Of a stretch of DNA of 64,000 nucleotides, positions 11,145 to 20,780 are shown one piece after another. Origin of the DNA: Corythucha ciliata (lineage: Eukaryota; Arthropoda; Insecta; Hemiptera; Tingidae); the NCBI GenBank assembly GCA_038030265.1, contig CM075943.1:31310001-31374000 (forward strand). The letters run 5' to 3'. The notes beneath the pieces were generated by a model. It searched no databases and was not told the origin of the DNA. It saw only the letters and a program-made list of their open reading frames with translations. Both the position numbers and the translations under genes were made by a program. Position 1 is the first letter of the stretch; each line of letters starts with the position of its first letter.

Positions 11145-11966
11145 ATGAATAATGAAATTAATGAGCAAAATCGACGACTCAAGACGTTCAATTATAATTC
11201 TAATCATTACATTTTGAATGAGCAGCACGTTATCCAGCAGCTCGGAAGATTGAAATATTCAAGATTGTTAGAGAGGAATGAGAATATCATTCTTTTCAAG
11301 TAAATAAGGGCCGACGGTAGTAGAATCTAAATCTGCGTCATTAAGGAGTCAACATATTTTAGCTAAGAATAAAACAATCGATTTTAGTGCAATAGCGACA
11401 GTCCGTGGAGCTTTATAAGCAAACAAGGAACAGTTTTTTCAAGCTACTTTTTTCTTTCGTCTGAATTATGAAGTCCAATCACCCTCCTCACCGATCCTCC
11501 GCACTAAAAACGAACATTGCTAAGATAATTCTGCCAGAAAGAATTGCAGGAAAACTAGAAAGAAAATATAAAGAACTACGTAGGACTTGTTACACTAGAA
11601 CGAACACATTGTGCTGACGTCTTCTTTTCCTGCTTTCTTAATCCTGCCTCACACAAGGAAAGATCCGAAAAAAAAGTAGAGCGAGGTTAGATTTACAGTG
11701 AGTTGCCAAGACCTTTTTTTTTCCAAATCAGGCCAGAAAAGTTTGTTTTTAATCTGTGAAAATAGGGGGAGAGCTATCTATTCCTACCCACTTGTTTCGA
11801 TTGAATATACGCAATTCACAAGATAATCCGTTGAACAGAAGTAATGAGTTGAATTATTGTCTGTTAAAACGATATTTATACTGTATTCCTTGCAGTATTT
11901 TTCAATCTATTTTGTCTAATAGGGCACATTTTGTGATAAAGTCACTTTGCTGAGGACTTTACTAAT
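11145..11966. other. No recognised gene
   Basis: Unassigned AT-rich DNA with only short ORFs. No confident repeat end is seen. Confidence 0.4.
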
Positions 11967-12146
11967 AAATCATGCATAAGTCTGTAGCCGTAGGAGCCTA
12001 CATCGTCTGTCTTCCCTCGTTGAGTTCGTCAAAAACGGACCGGTTTCGGCTGCTCGCCATCCTCAGCATTTGGTTTCCATTGACATTTGGAAACGAGGGA
12101 AGACAGACGATGTAGGCTCCTACGGCTACAGACTTCTGCATGATTT
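11967..12146. repeat. Inverted repeat hairpin enclosing a hammerhead-like motif
   Basis: The arm from AAATCATGCA at 11967 through GTAGCCGTAGGAGCC and GTCTTCCCTCGT near 12020 is inverted from about 12092 to 12146. It is about 55 bp with two small interruptions. The ~70-nt loop contains, on the minus strand, the catalytic-core-like motif described separately at 12032-12071. I infer a retroelement- or retrozyme-derived unit but see no coding part next to it. Confidence 0.7.
12032..12071 (-). ncRNA. Hammerhead-ribozyme-like motif
   Basis: Reading the minus strand from 12066 downward: CTGAGGA (matches the CUGANGA core), a short stem-loop GGC-GAGCA-GCC, GAAA, then CCGGTC. The sequence around the predicted cleavage site (ACCGGT then C) is self-complementary, as in the dimer-type stem III known from Penelope-like elements. 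Stem I pairs 5 positions (AAATG with CGTTT, one wobble). Against it: a T lies between the core and stem II, where a G-C pair is normally needed. Self-cleavage is inference only. Confidence 0.35.
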
Positions 12147-12408
12147 AACCACTAATCCTCGTAGTTTAAGCGACTCTACTAACAACTTAAAACTTTACTA
12201 ACACTCCTATACATATATTACGTTTATTTATTGACGTATTCAGTTTCAATTTTCACTTGAGAAAAAATGGCACGCTAGACGCAGGACGCTCTGACAAGAC
12301 ATCTCACAGATTTTTCGTGATCTACAGTACAGACAACCGCAGCTGGTGGTTTCATTTTACCTTTTTAAATAAAATATTCCACTTGAAATTAAACAGAACA
12401 ATCCCAGA

Positions 12409-12698
12409 TTCTTATTTCAATTATCGACCAATTAGGGCTATCAGGTTAAAAAAAATGACTAAGCTGTTTTTTTCATATAGAAAGAACGGCTGTTTTTTCT
12501 GTTAAAGAAAGAACGTCAACTCCTTCCATTGCGATTTTCTTTCCATTGCGAAATGATAGATTTATACGTAATTTCCTGTTTACCGTTGCCTGATGAGGTC
12601 GGCGAATTGGCCGACGAAACGTCGCTTTATATCAAAAAAACAGCTTAGTCATTTTTTTCACCTAATAGCCCTAATTAGTCGATAATTGGTATAAGAAT
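12409..12698. repeat. Second inverted repeat hairpin with a hammerhead-like loop
   Basis: The arm ATTCTTATTTCAATTATCG, then ACCAATTAGGGCTATCAGG and the AAAATGACTAAGCTGTTT block (about 12409-12475), is inverted at about 12632-12698. The ~150-nt loop holds CTGATGA...GAAAC at 12590-12620. This repeats the architecture of the unrelated-sequence hairpin 440 bp upstream. Confidence 0.65.
12590..12625 (+). ncRNA. Hammerhead-like core (weaker)
   Basis: CTGATGA at 12590 is followed by a 6-bp stem GTCGGC/GCCGAC with a six-base loop, then GAAACGTC. ACGT can again form only a dimer-type stem III. One extra G is needed between core and stem II, or alternatively a G-C closing pair with a bulge. Stem I is poor (2 bp). 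I regard it as a degenerate relative of the motif at 12032-12071. Confidence 0.25.
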
Positions 12699-13107
12699 CG
12701 AAGTTATTGGAATGGGCGATAGTTTTTGTTTCACAAGAACAATCCCAGGTTCTCTCCGGTGTTACCACAACCGGACAGAAAAAACGTAAGTGATACAAAT
12801 CCTTTGGATTTTTGTTTTTGTTTTTGGCTTTGCGAACTTGCGCATTAGCCAAGCTACGACCTTATTGTTGAATTTCTGATATATTGTCTATACATTAGTA
12901 ATAGGCGGGTATGGCATTACGAGTTTTGTCACAGGATCCCCCCCCCCCCAGACGGTGGGAAGTGAAAATACACCATTATTCCGAGGCATTATTCGCTGGA
13001 AAGAAATCGAACTATCCGAATTAAGAGGTACCAAAACCGCCGAGACTATTAGCATGTGTTTTCTTTTGTCTCAAAAATTCGCATTCGAAGAACAACTTTA
13101 CTGTTTC
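12699..13107. other. No recognised gene; C homopolymer
   Basis: Short ORFs only. A ten-base C run occurs at about 12940. No repeat termini are recognised. Confidence 0.4.
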
Positions 13108-13658
13108 TAATAGCGTTTTCCATTTGAATAAAATTCAGCTCAGGAGCCAAGCATTTCCGCCTGTCTTCTGAAAATTATATTATACAGGGTGTTCGGAAAT
13201 TAGATGCTCAGAGAAAATATGGTGATAGTACACGTCATTTGCGATCAAGTTCACTATTTGACGTTTTTCGAAATTCGGCTTTGCTTCCGAGATATAACTC
13301 ATTTTGTGTATTTTCTACTAACCCCTATGTTTTCCCGATAAATGCCCTCCTCGCGCTCATCAACTGGTGCTAGACTAAAAGTAAATAGCTCATTGGACAG
13401 AGCACAAAATTTCCTTTGAAATGAGCTATAAAATGGATAAAATGATCCAAGATCGACAGTGGTAGGGCAGCCGATTTCCGAAGGAAACTTGTTATTCGTA
13501 TTTTCACACATTTTTCCTAGGCGATTTTCGCCTTTCCGTCTAATAAAATTATTTTTTTCCATTCATTGGAAAAACTTCCTCATTTGGTGAGCTTTCAAGA
13601 CGGATGGAAATATGCTCGGCTCCAGAGCTAAATTTTATTAAAATGGAAAACGCCATAA
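13108..13658. mobile_element. MITE (TAATAGCGTTTTCCATT) split by a TA-CAGGGTG insertion
   Basis: The left end at 13108 and the right end (AATGGAAAACGCCAT) near 13657 match the intact 148-bp copy at 47492-47639. The copy is opened by foreign sequence starting TATA-CAGGGTGTTCGG at 13185. That insertion has only one visible terminus of the TA-CAGGGTG superfamily, so it is truncated or decayed on its right side, somewhere near 13590. Confidence 0.6.
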
Positions 13659-14540
13659 TTGAACGAAAAAAATGGTTCCTGTAGGAAAACAGTAAATTAA
13701 GCGCAAGGCTGCAGTCAGGTTGGGATGACCAATTGCGAGTTACTGAGCTTAGTGAGTTTCTGGACACTTTCAAGTTTAATGACCGAATTATTTTTGAGAG
13801 GTAGAGGGGGGAGGGTGATATTGTCAGTTTTCGGACTGAAAATCTAGGATGGAAAGCTACAACGATAGGTCACATGGCAAAGCTTGTACAGCAAAAATAC
13901 ATAATTATAATTAGTCCAGGAGCAGATTCAAGAAAAATATTAAAATCGTGCACTTTTGAGTCGAGCTTTCAAACTTTGCAGGTGTGTTCTAGATGGCTGA
14001 TGAGTTGATTTTAAGATTGGAGGCAATCGCGACATCGCATAGGACGGCTGTTATTCAAGATAGCCGTTGAAAATTTTAATATTTCCGCCGTTTCAGCGCT
14101 TTTTTCAAACTCTTTCCGGGTTGAAAGCGCTGTTAAGGACTACATTAGACTGCTCTGAGTTCGAAAACAACCATTGGAGCGATCTATTAATACCGCACGT
14201 GGATCATGCAGCAGCTTCTTTTACGCGTCTTTACATGAAAAAATGATTTTCCATGCTCGCCGAATTTGGATACTAAGGGTACCTTTCAAGTCCATTGCAT
14301 TCCACCCTTGTCCTAGGGTGTCTGCAACTGAAATTTCACCTCCAACCCCAAATCGCCCCCCAGCTGGTGGAGCTACAAATGTATTCTATGCCCCGTGTTC
14401 AACTCCCTTTCAAGGGCTGAGGATTCCCGATTTGCGCAAGATTTTTTTCATGAACGTGTCTCTCACATATGAGGGCGTAATTTGTGGTTCAGAGCCAATC
14501 CATAAAATCAATATGGCGGCCGTAATTCGAGCTGATTTCC
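13659..14540. other. No recognised gene
   Basis: A 123-codon plus-strand ORF (14174-14545) has no recognisable domain and runs into the TIR of the next element. Nothing else is supported. Confidence 0.4.
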
Positions 14541-16102
14541 AATAATTACAATATTTCATACGTTTCCGACCTATTTCTCGCACGCGACTAGTGTAAATAA
14601 GCGTCTCCAGCCAAAAATTGTCGTCACCGGAATTCAAGTAAAACTTCTTCACGTAAAATATTGAATTTTTAACGAAAGAATCGAAATATTTATGCATGAC
14701 TAATTCAGAAATAATTTGAGGAAGCATTTGGCTTTTTCAAGGGGGCATTTACATCCTAGTTAGAATACCCTATCCCCAACTCTATCATTGTCATGCGCGT
14801 TTTGTTGGAATTTCCATGATATTACGCATCATGATCATATCGCCAAGTGTTTTCAGTAGGGCCATCTTAATGTGTGCTAGTCCACCCAGCATAACCACAA
14901 TCTTGTCCTCACCATAGGGTTCTGGCCAATTCCAATGAATATCTTTGGCGATTTTGAACAGAGGTTGATCGAAAGTTGTAACTGGAGTCTGCCCCGGATT
15001 CGACACGTCGATATATTTTCGAATAATGATCATGGCGTGAGAGAGGAAGCAGTGCTGTGGACGTGGTCATTGGTGAATTAAGCCCTTCTATAACTACATT
15101 ATTTGCATGATGGGCAACCCAGGAAATTCCACGCTGTGAACTGATGTCGATTTCTGATTCAGTTTTGCTTACCTGAGAAACATGTTGACACCATTCGTCT
15201 TCTTTTACAAAGCCGTTTCCATCACGCTGATACTCCATGCAATTTTTATGGCGATTCCAGATCTGTTCAAGACCGTGAAATGTTGGGATATGTGGTGCTA
15301 CTTTCTGAGCAAGAACAGTGTGAACCTCAGTGTGCTTGTTCCCTGTTTTTTGCACCTGCTTTAAAGGCTGTGCTGCGTAGGTGGTTCCGGGGGAGGGGGA
15401 CAACAGAATTCCCCCCCTCGGAGCTTGGAGAATCTCTCAAAACGTAGGGGAGGGGAGTGGTGGGCAGGTTTTGGGGTTGTACTTGTGGGGAGAACGTGTC
15501 GAATCACCCCCCCCCCCCTTCGAGAGAGGTCTCGGATCTGCCCTTGCTGTGCTGAACCTTAACAATCTTCGGATGGGTGTTGAAACAGCGAAATACCAGT
15601 ACCGCTGTAATTTTAAGAATCGATGGTAAATTGAAGATCACGGCTCTTCAAATAGCTTAATAACGTTACCTAATGAGAGTTTCTAAACGTATCCGGCATT
15701 TTAGGGAGCCAGATTTTGAAATTATTACTTTATTGATATTTTTCATTGGTTAAATATAAAACGTTTTTAATATGATTTTAAAAATTGTGCATCCTATTCT
15801 ATATTTCAATGAGGATCCGCATCTTAGTACACGTCTGTTGGAAAACGTGGAAAAGTGCGCATGACGGTGATAGTGTTGGGGGGGGGGGTATTCTAACTAG
15901 GATGCAAATGCCCCCTTGGAAAAGCCAAATCCTTGCTCAAATTATTTCTGAATTAGTCATGCATAAATATTTCGATTCTTTCGTTAGAAATTCAATATTG
16001 CACATGAAGGAGTTTTACTTGAAGCCCAATGACGACAATTTTTGACTGGAGACACGCGAGCGAGAAATAGGTCGGAAACGTATGAAATATTGTAATTATT
16101 GA
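14541..16102. mobile_element. 1.56-kb element with ~220-bp terminal inverted repeats
   Basis: The left arm (about 14541-14771, starting CAATAATTACAATATTTCA) is inverted at about 15884-16102 with a few percent divergence and small indels. The internal ~1.1 kb carries the minus-strand ORF remnant at 14791-15403 plus C and G homopolymer runs (15506, 15880). Superfamily is unknown, as I see no transposase motif. The outer termini lack an obvious TSD. Confidence 0.7.
14791..15403 (-). pseudogene. Frameshifted fragment of a conserved protein of unknown function
   Basis: Two overlapping minus-strand ORFs (15403-14909 and 15033-14791) join across a frameshift near 15035. The upstream part contains a segment reading SQRGISWVAHHA followed by ALLPLSRHD. 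The downstream part has NPGQTPVTTFDQPL, IHWNWPEPYGED and VVMLGGLAHIKMALL. From memory, this motif series (PGQTPV..DQPL, W.WP..GE, V.M.GGLHIEM..L..LGD) occurs in large uncharacterised invertebrate proteins that look mobile-element-linked; I do not know their activity. Here the fragment sits inside a long-TIR element, which supports a transposon origin. It is broken and truncated at both ends. Confidence 0.5.
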
Positions 16103-16350
16103 ACTACCCTATTGTTCTTGGAGCATAATAGTTGTGCGTGCAATGATAAGGTACATAGTAAGGCTTAGCCTTAATTCACGTGGTGCATGAAGTTAGGTAC
16201 GATTCAGCAATCGTCCTACACAAGATTTATTAACAATTAGCAGCCTAATTAGGTTAAAATAGGTATGACGGGCCGGATTATAAATTAATTGCTCGTGAGG
16301 CATAGGCAGGGGAATTTCTGGGTAGACGGAAGTAATTGGCAAAATATTGA
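16103..16350. other. Spacer before the LINE 3' end
   Basis: No coding or repeat signal recognised. Confidence 0.3.
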
Positions 16351-16568
16351 TTTTTTTTTTTTTAGATAGTGCTGAGCATGTCCTGAGACCGTTTTCTCTT
16401 TATCCTCCGTTCGGGTGGTAGTGTTGGCGGGCGATCAGTCGTGATTGCGCGAATAAGAGGGTTTGGGTGGTTCGTCATAGAAGTTTGTAGGCGTTGATAC
16501 GATTCCTTGATGACCTCGTTTATCTCAGCAAGGTTCAGATTGGCATGTCGAACAGAATTGCGCACAAA

Positions 16569-16690
16569 CCTGGGGGGTTGTAATAGAAAAGTGAAACATG
16601 TGTGAGACGAGATGAGAATGAATTTCACAGCTATGTGTGCTGTCAAAGTCAATCTCATCTCGTCTCACATTTCTATTACAACCCCCCAGG
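16569..16690. mobile_element. 122-bp MITE inside LINE ORF2
   Basis: CCTGGGGGGTTGTAATAGAA at 16569 is inverted exactly at the right end (16690). The inner block GTGAGACGAGATGAGA is inverted near 16653-16668. It splits the conserved C-terminal PW|FVRNS region of ORF2. A second, diverged copy of the family is at 49709-49851 with the same GTGAGACGAGATGAGA core. Confidence 0.8.
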
Positions 16691-19091
16691 GAGCTGCGGT
16701 AGTTAATCGCATGACTCTATTGTACGGTACGGCTCTATTGTATGTACGGTTTGTATTTTATGTACATAGGTTTTGGCAGCTGATCCCCATAGTCCACAGG
16801 CATACTGCCATAACGGTAGAATTAGCATGACGTAGAGCAGGCGTTTGGTGTGGAGGGGTTAGGCAGATTGATCTCTCAGAAGGAACTTGAGCTGCTGGAT
16901 TCGGTTGCGGCATCGGGCAACCAGACCTTAGATGTGGCGGGCCCAAGTGAGTTTCGAGTCCAAAATGAGCCCCAGGTACCTGGCATGGTCCGAGGTCGGG
17001 ATGGGAATTCCATTTAGTGTGGCTATGGGAGCTCTTACGTTTAGGAGGTACGTGAATGGTACTAGTGCGGACTTACTGGGATTCATGAATACATGCCACT
17101 TATTACACCAGAGGCCTACTTCATCCAGAAATTGTTGAATCTTGTTTTCTCCCTCTTCACTTGGGCGAGAACTACAAAGGGCTGCAACATCATCTGCAAA
17201 TTGCGCAATGGTGACCCCTGTAGGCGATGGAAAGTCGCTTGCATATATGAGGTAATGAGGTAGAAGAACGGCCCTAGGACGATGCCTTGGGGAACCCCAG
17301 CCATGATTGCTTATATTGAGATATCGCGCTGGCACATCTCACTGTGAAGGTGCGTTGGGTCAAATAGGACAGTATCAGCCTGTAGTAAGTATCTGGGAGA
17401 AGTGGTTTTACCTTCGAAAGCAATCCTGAATGCCACACCTTGTCAAAAGCTTTCTCAGTGTCTAAGAACACTCCCAGGCAAACTCTTTTTTGCTCGTAAG
17501 TATCGAGGATTTCGTCTAGGACCCGGTGGAGTTTTTGAGGACATGAGTGCAGTTCTCGGAATCCTAACTGCGTGTCGGGAAGAACAGGCGAGAGGAATGG
17601 GAGTAGTTTAGGGAGCAGTAATCTTTCAAGGATTTTTGAAAATAATGGAAGGAGGCTTATGGGCCGGTAGCTTGCAGGGCTGCTTGCATCTTTTTCTGGT
17701 TTTTTCACCATTACCACGCACGCATGTTTCCACGTGTTAGGGTAGTGAGTGGTTCTCAGGATGGCGTTATAAATCTGGGTCAACATAACAACTCCTTTAC
17801 GTGGTAATGCTGAAAGAAGAGGCTGAGTAATGCGGTCATGTCCGGGTGCCTTCTTCGTTGGGGAGCGCCGTATGGCATTTCTGACTTGACCCGGAGTGAA
17901 GAAATCATTAAATATTTCGAGCATAAGAGGTTCTTGAAGGTGTCCGTCAACATAGTTAGAGAAGCGAGGGTTTGTGTCTGGGTGTGGTGAGAATTGTTCG
18001 GTGAGGATGTCGGCAAACAAGTCAGCTTTTTCTTGGGAGGTAGCACACCATCCTGAGCTACTTTTAATCGGAGGAATTGACATAGGCACTTTTGTGAGCA
18101 ATTTCGTTTTTTTTCCCCCATAGGGACCCATCATTAGCACTTAACGCTTTGATGTAGTTGTGATGTGCTTCAGAATGTTCCTCTCGCAGTGCTGTTGTTA
18201 GTTCTTGGGTCGCTTTATTGAATCACTGCTTGTCAGACAGAACGGCCTGTTCTAAGCCGTTGCTTGCGGGCAGAACGTTTAACCGATAGTAAACACTGGA
18301 TATGAGGTGAAGGAGGCAATGTACGAGTTTTAGTGGGAATCTTAATCGTAGAAGCTTCGTTTGCCGCAGAGTGTATAATATTAGTGAAGGAAGCCACTGC
18401 TGCGTCGATGTCCCCAGGGGTTTTGAGTGGGACATGAAGTTCAACCCTCTCGGTAACGACGTTTTTATAAAGTTGCCAGTCGAATGGGTGATTAATCATT
18501 GTGTTTTGACGTTGATACTGCCCTCTAGCGCATAGTGAAATCAACACTGGGAAATGATCTGAATGCATCTCTTTTAGAACAATTGGGGTGGTGCAATAGG
18601 AATGAATTCTTTTCCCTATATAAGTAGAAGTCCAGTATATCAGGTGAGCGAGTCACATCATGAGGATAATATGTAGGTTCGTTAGGGTGCATGACATCTA
18701 GTTGCAATGCCAATACCGGATCGTGAAGAATTTTTCCCCTGGGATTGGCTATTCGTGATTCCCATCTTGGGTGCTTCGAGTTGAAGTCTCCGCCTATGAG
18801 GAAATCTGTTCTCATCTCGTGCACGATTCCGCAGAAATCAGATTGAGTCAGTCTATTTTCGGGGGCCGAGTAAAACGAGCCTATTTGGGTTTGTCCATGA
18901 ATGTGACGCATACTGATTCGAGATACTTGATATTTCTCCTCTTCTATAGGAAGTTCATCGTGTTCGATGGAGCATTTCACTAGTAAAGCAGAGCCGTCTT
19001 TACGACGTCCACTCGGGTGATCTGAGCGGTGATTTTTGTAGCGAGGAATATAGAAATGTATATCAGGAGAAAGCTTGGTTTCTCCCAAGCT

Positions 19092-19150
19092 TTCTCTATA
19101 ATCTATGTCTATAGATTATAGACATAATCTATAAAGATTATGTCTATATT
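19092..19150. repeat. Short compound palindrome in the endonuclease region
   Basis: TCTATAATCTATGTCTATAG, ATTATAGACATAATCT and AAAGATTATGTCTATA form overlapping inverted repeats of an 11-12 base unit. Relative to related LINEs the unit appears inserted between the endonuclease N-terminus and the GETKLSP motif. A local templated duplication is the simplest reading. Confidence 0.6.
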
Positions 19151-19252
19151 AAAAACATGTAAAAACAATTTTAGGTCATGATACTCGTTGTGAAGACCCT
19201 GCGAGTTCCAAGTGCATACGGTGAGCGAGACGTTATTGAGGGAGTTCATGGT

Positions 19253-20241
19253 TTATTTCAGGATGAGTGATGGTAGAACTTGCAGTAGAGTTAGGACGAG
19301 AGGTTGTAGTAGGGACAGTAACGAAACGATTTTTTTCATCAAGTTGTCAATCGTAACGTCCGGAGAAGATGTTACACTAGCATAAGTTTTATGTGTTGAT
19401 GGACTATTTTGCAGGTTACTGCGTGAACCAGCTGGGGTGAACTCTGGGCATGGCGGTTGCGAGATAGCGGGTTTCAGAATTGAACGAGCGGTTCTGGGTT
19501 CTTGTTGGAGCTTTTTGTGCATAGGACAGCCTTTGTAATTGGCTGTGTGGGGCCCTTTGCAGTTCACACAAATCGGGGGAGCGTCTACTGGCTTGGTGCA
19601 AGCATTAGAAGAGTGTAACTGATCGCATTTCACGCAGCGTGGAGAACGATGGCAGTAATTTTTTGAATGGCCGTAATCTTGGCACTTCATGCATTGTATG
19701 ACCGTTCTACGGGGCTTGGGAGGTTCGACTTTAATTTTCGAGTAATATTGTGTGTTTAGGGTTTATATTTCATTATTCTTTGGATTTGGTTTAAGGTCTA
19801 CGAAGAACAAGGGCAGAGGTTGCTTAGTCACTGGATGGTGTACCGGAATCATCTGGACTGGTTCATAGCCATTAGATTTTAATTCCTTCATCATTTCTTC
19901 AGTGTCACAGCTTGGATGCAGGCCTCCGACCCTCCGAGGACTACTCGGAAGTACCGATCGCTCTTCAGTTGAAAAGTGTGAAACTCTGCTTTGTTCGTTT
20001 GCAAATAAGCAACTATTTTTCTATAATCTTCAATAGCATCAACGTTAATTTTAACTTTTCCGTCTGAGGTATGATGGCGGAAATTTGTAATTCCTAATTT
20101 TGTGCATTCTTTCAAGAATGAGTTTATGTTATTTACATTGCTTATGAATATGGGTGGTGGTTTCACCGGTTTATCGGTAATTGATTCAGTGATCATGGTA
20201 TCGTCTTGAAGGTTGGCAAGTCCTAGTAACTCATTTTCCAC
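19253..20241 (-). pseudogene. LINE ORF1: gag-like RNA-binding protein (frameshifted)
   Basis: ORF1 of jockey-type LINEs coats element RNA. The ATG at 20241 opens a 116-codon segment with the N-terminal domain preceding the CCHC fingers. A frameshift near 19915 moves into the frame reading PSCDTEEMMKELKSNGYEPV and LPLFFVDLKPNPKN. Beyond it lie the cysteine clusters CMKCQDYGHSKNYC, CVKCDQLHSSNAC and CVNCKGPHTANYKGC, which are three consecutive CCHC-type knuckles (about 19690-19530). A Pro/Ser-rich tail runs to the TAA at 19253. Apart from the single frameshift the ORF is well preserved. Confidence 0.85.
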
Positions 20242-20328
20242 AAATTTTAATTTTTTTTATTTTTCCGGAATATGGTCCATTGTCCAAATGGAAAAGTTAG
20301 TAGTTAAAACTAGTTGTAGTCACTTGGG

Positions 20329-20780
20329 GGTCACCGTTAAAACCCGAAATAAGTAAAAAACCCGAAATTCCTGACCTAAGGAATTTCCGGACCGAAAAGG
20401 TCTGACAAACCACCAAAACTGAACGAAAAAAGGAATCCAAGAATTTATTAGTATGAAACTTAAAAGATTCGTATTCGTAAAGACAGTTCATTTGTTGTTG
20501 CATGGCATACTGTTGTGGCATTTTGAATCCCAAAATTTAGACGGTTGGCACCAGCAACCGTTGGCAGAGCAAAACTTATTGTTTTAACTGAGCTATTCAG
20601 TTGGAACTAGTTTTAAATAGTAAAAACTAATGTAAAATTAAGAAGGAACAATTCATCCGTAAATTCTAGTTTTCCCTGACCTCCATCGTCAATTCTAGAT
20701 TTACCTAGTAAATACTAGTTTTAGCTAAGGGGCTTTGGTAAAACTAGTTATGACTAGGTAATTCGGGTTTTGACCGTAAC
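20329..20780. mobile_element. MITE-like element (GGTYAMCGTTAAAACCCG ends)
   Basis: GTCACCGTTAAAACCCGAAAT at about 20330 has an inverted partner ATTCGGGTTTTGACCGTAAC ending at 20780. The interior is rich in CTAGTTTTA and TAAAACTAGTT words. It lies directly upstream of the LINE 5' end. The ends are imperfect and no TSD was found. Confidence 0.45.

Larger units (their letters stand above)
16362..19249 (-). pseudogene. LINE ORF2: endonuclease-reverse transcriptase (broken)
   Basis: ORF2 would nick target DNA and reverse-transcribe the element RNA. From the ATG at 19249, the endonuclease N-terminus has TWNSQGLHNEYHD. After a ~60-bp insertion it resumes with GETKLSP, then GGDFNSKHPRWES and SPDILDFYL (19088-18525), and in another frame SDHFPVLI at about 18565. 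The RT half (18140-17274) shows PGHDRITQPLL, YRPISLLPLFSKILERLL and FLDTEKAFDKVWHSGLL. AGVPQGIVLGP and FADDVAAL follow across a frameshift near 17300. The C-terminal part with RFVRNSVRHANLNLAEINEV (16.55-16.37 kb) is separated by a MITE. At least four frame breaks make it inactive. Confidence 0.85.
16351..20260 (-). mobile_element. Jockey-type non-LTR retrotransposon, near full length but defective
   Basis: On the minus strand the order is ORF1 (gag with zinc knuckles), then ORF2 (AP endonuclease, reverse transcriptase, C-terminal domain), then a 13-base A tail (T run at 16351-16363). The ORF2 stop codon TAA merges directly into the tail, so there is essentially no 3' UTR. ORF1 ends TAA, followed by three bases and the ORF2 ATG. 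Several frameshifts, one MITE insertion (16569-16690) and one short palindromic insertion (19092-19150) break it. The 5' limit is estimated. Confidence 0.85.

Noticed and set aside
16351..20260. A host gene with CCHC zinc fingers
   Set aside because: The finger protein is immediately followed by endonuclease and RT and a poly(A) tail, so it is a LINE ORF1.
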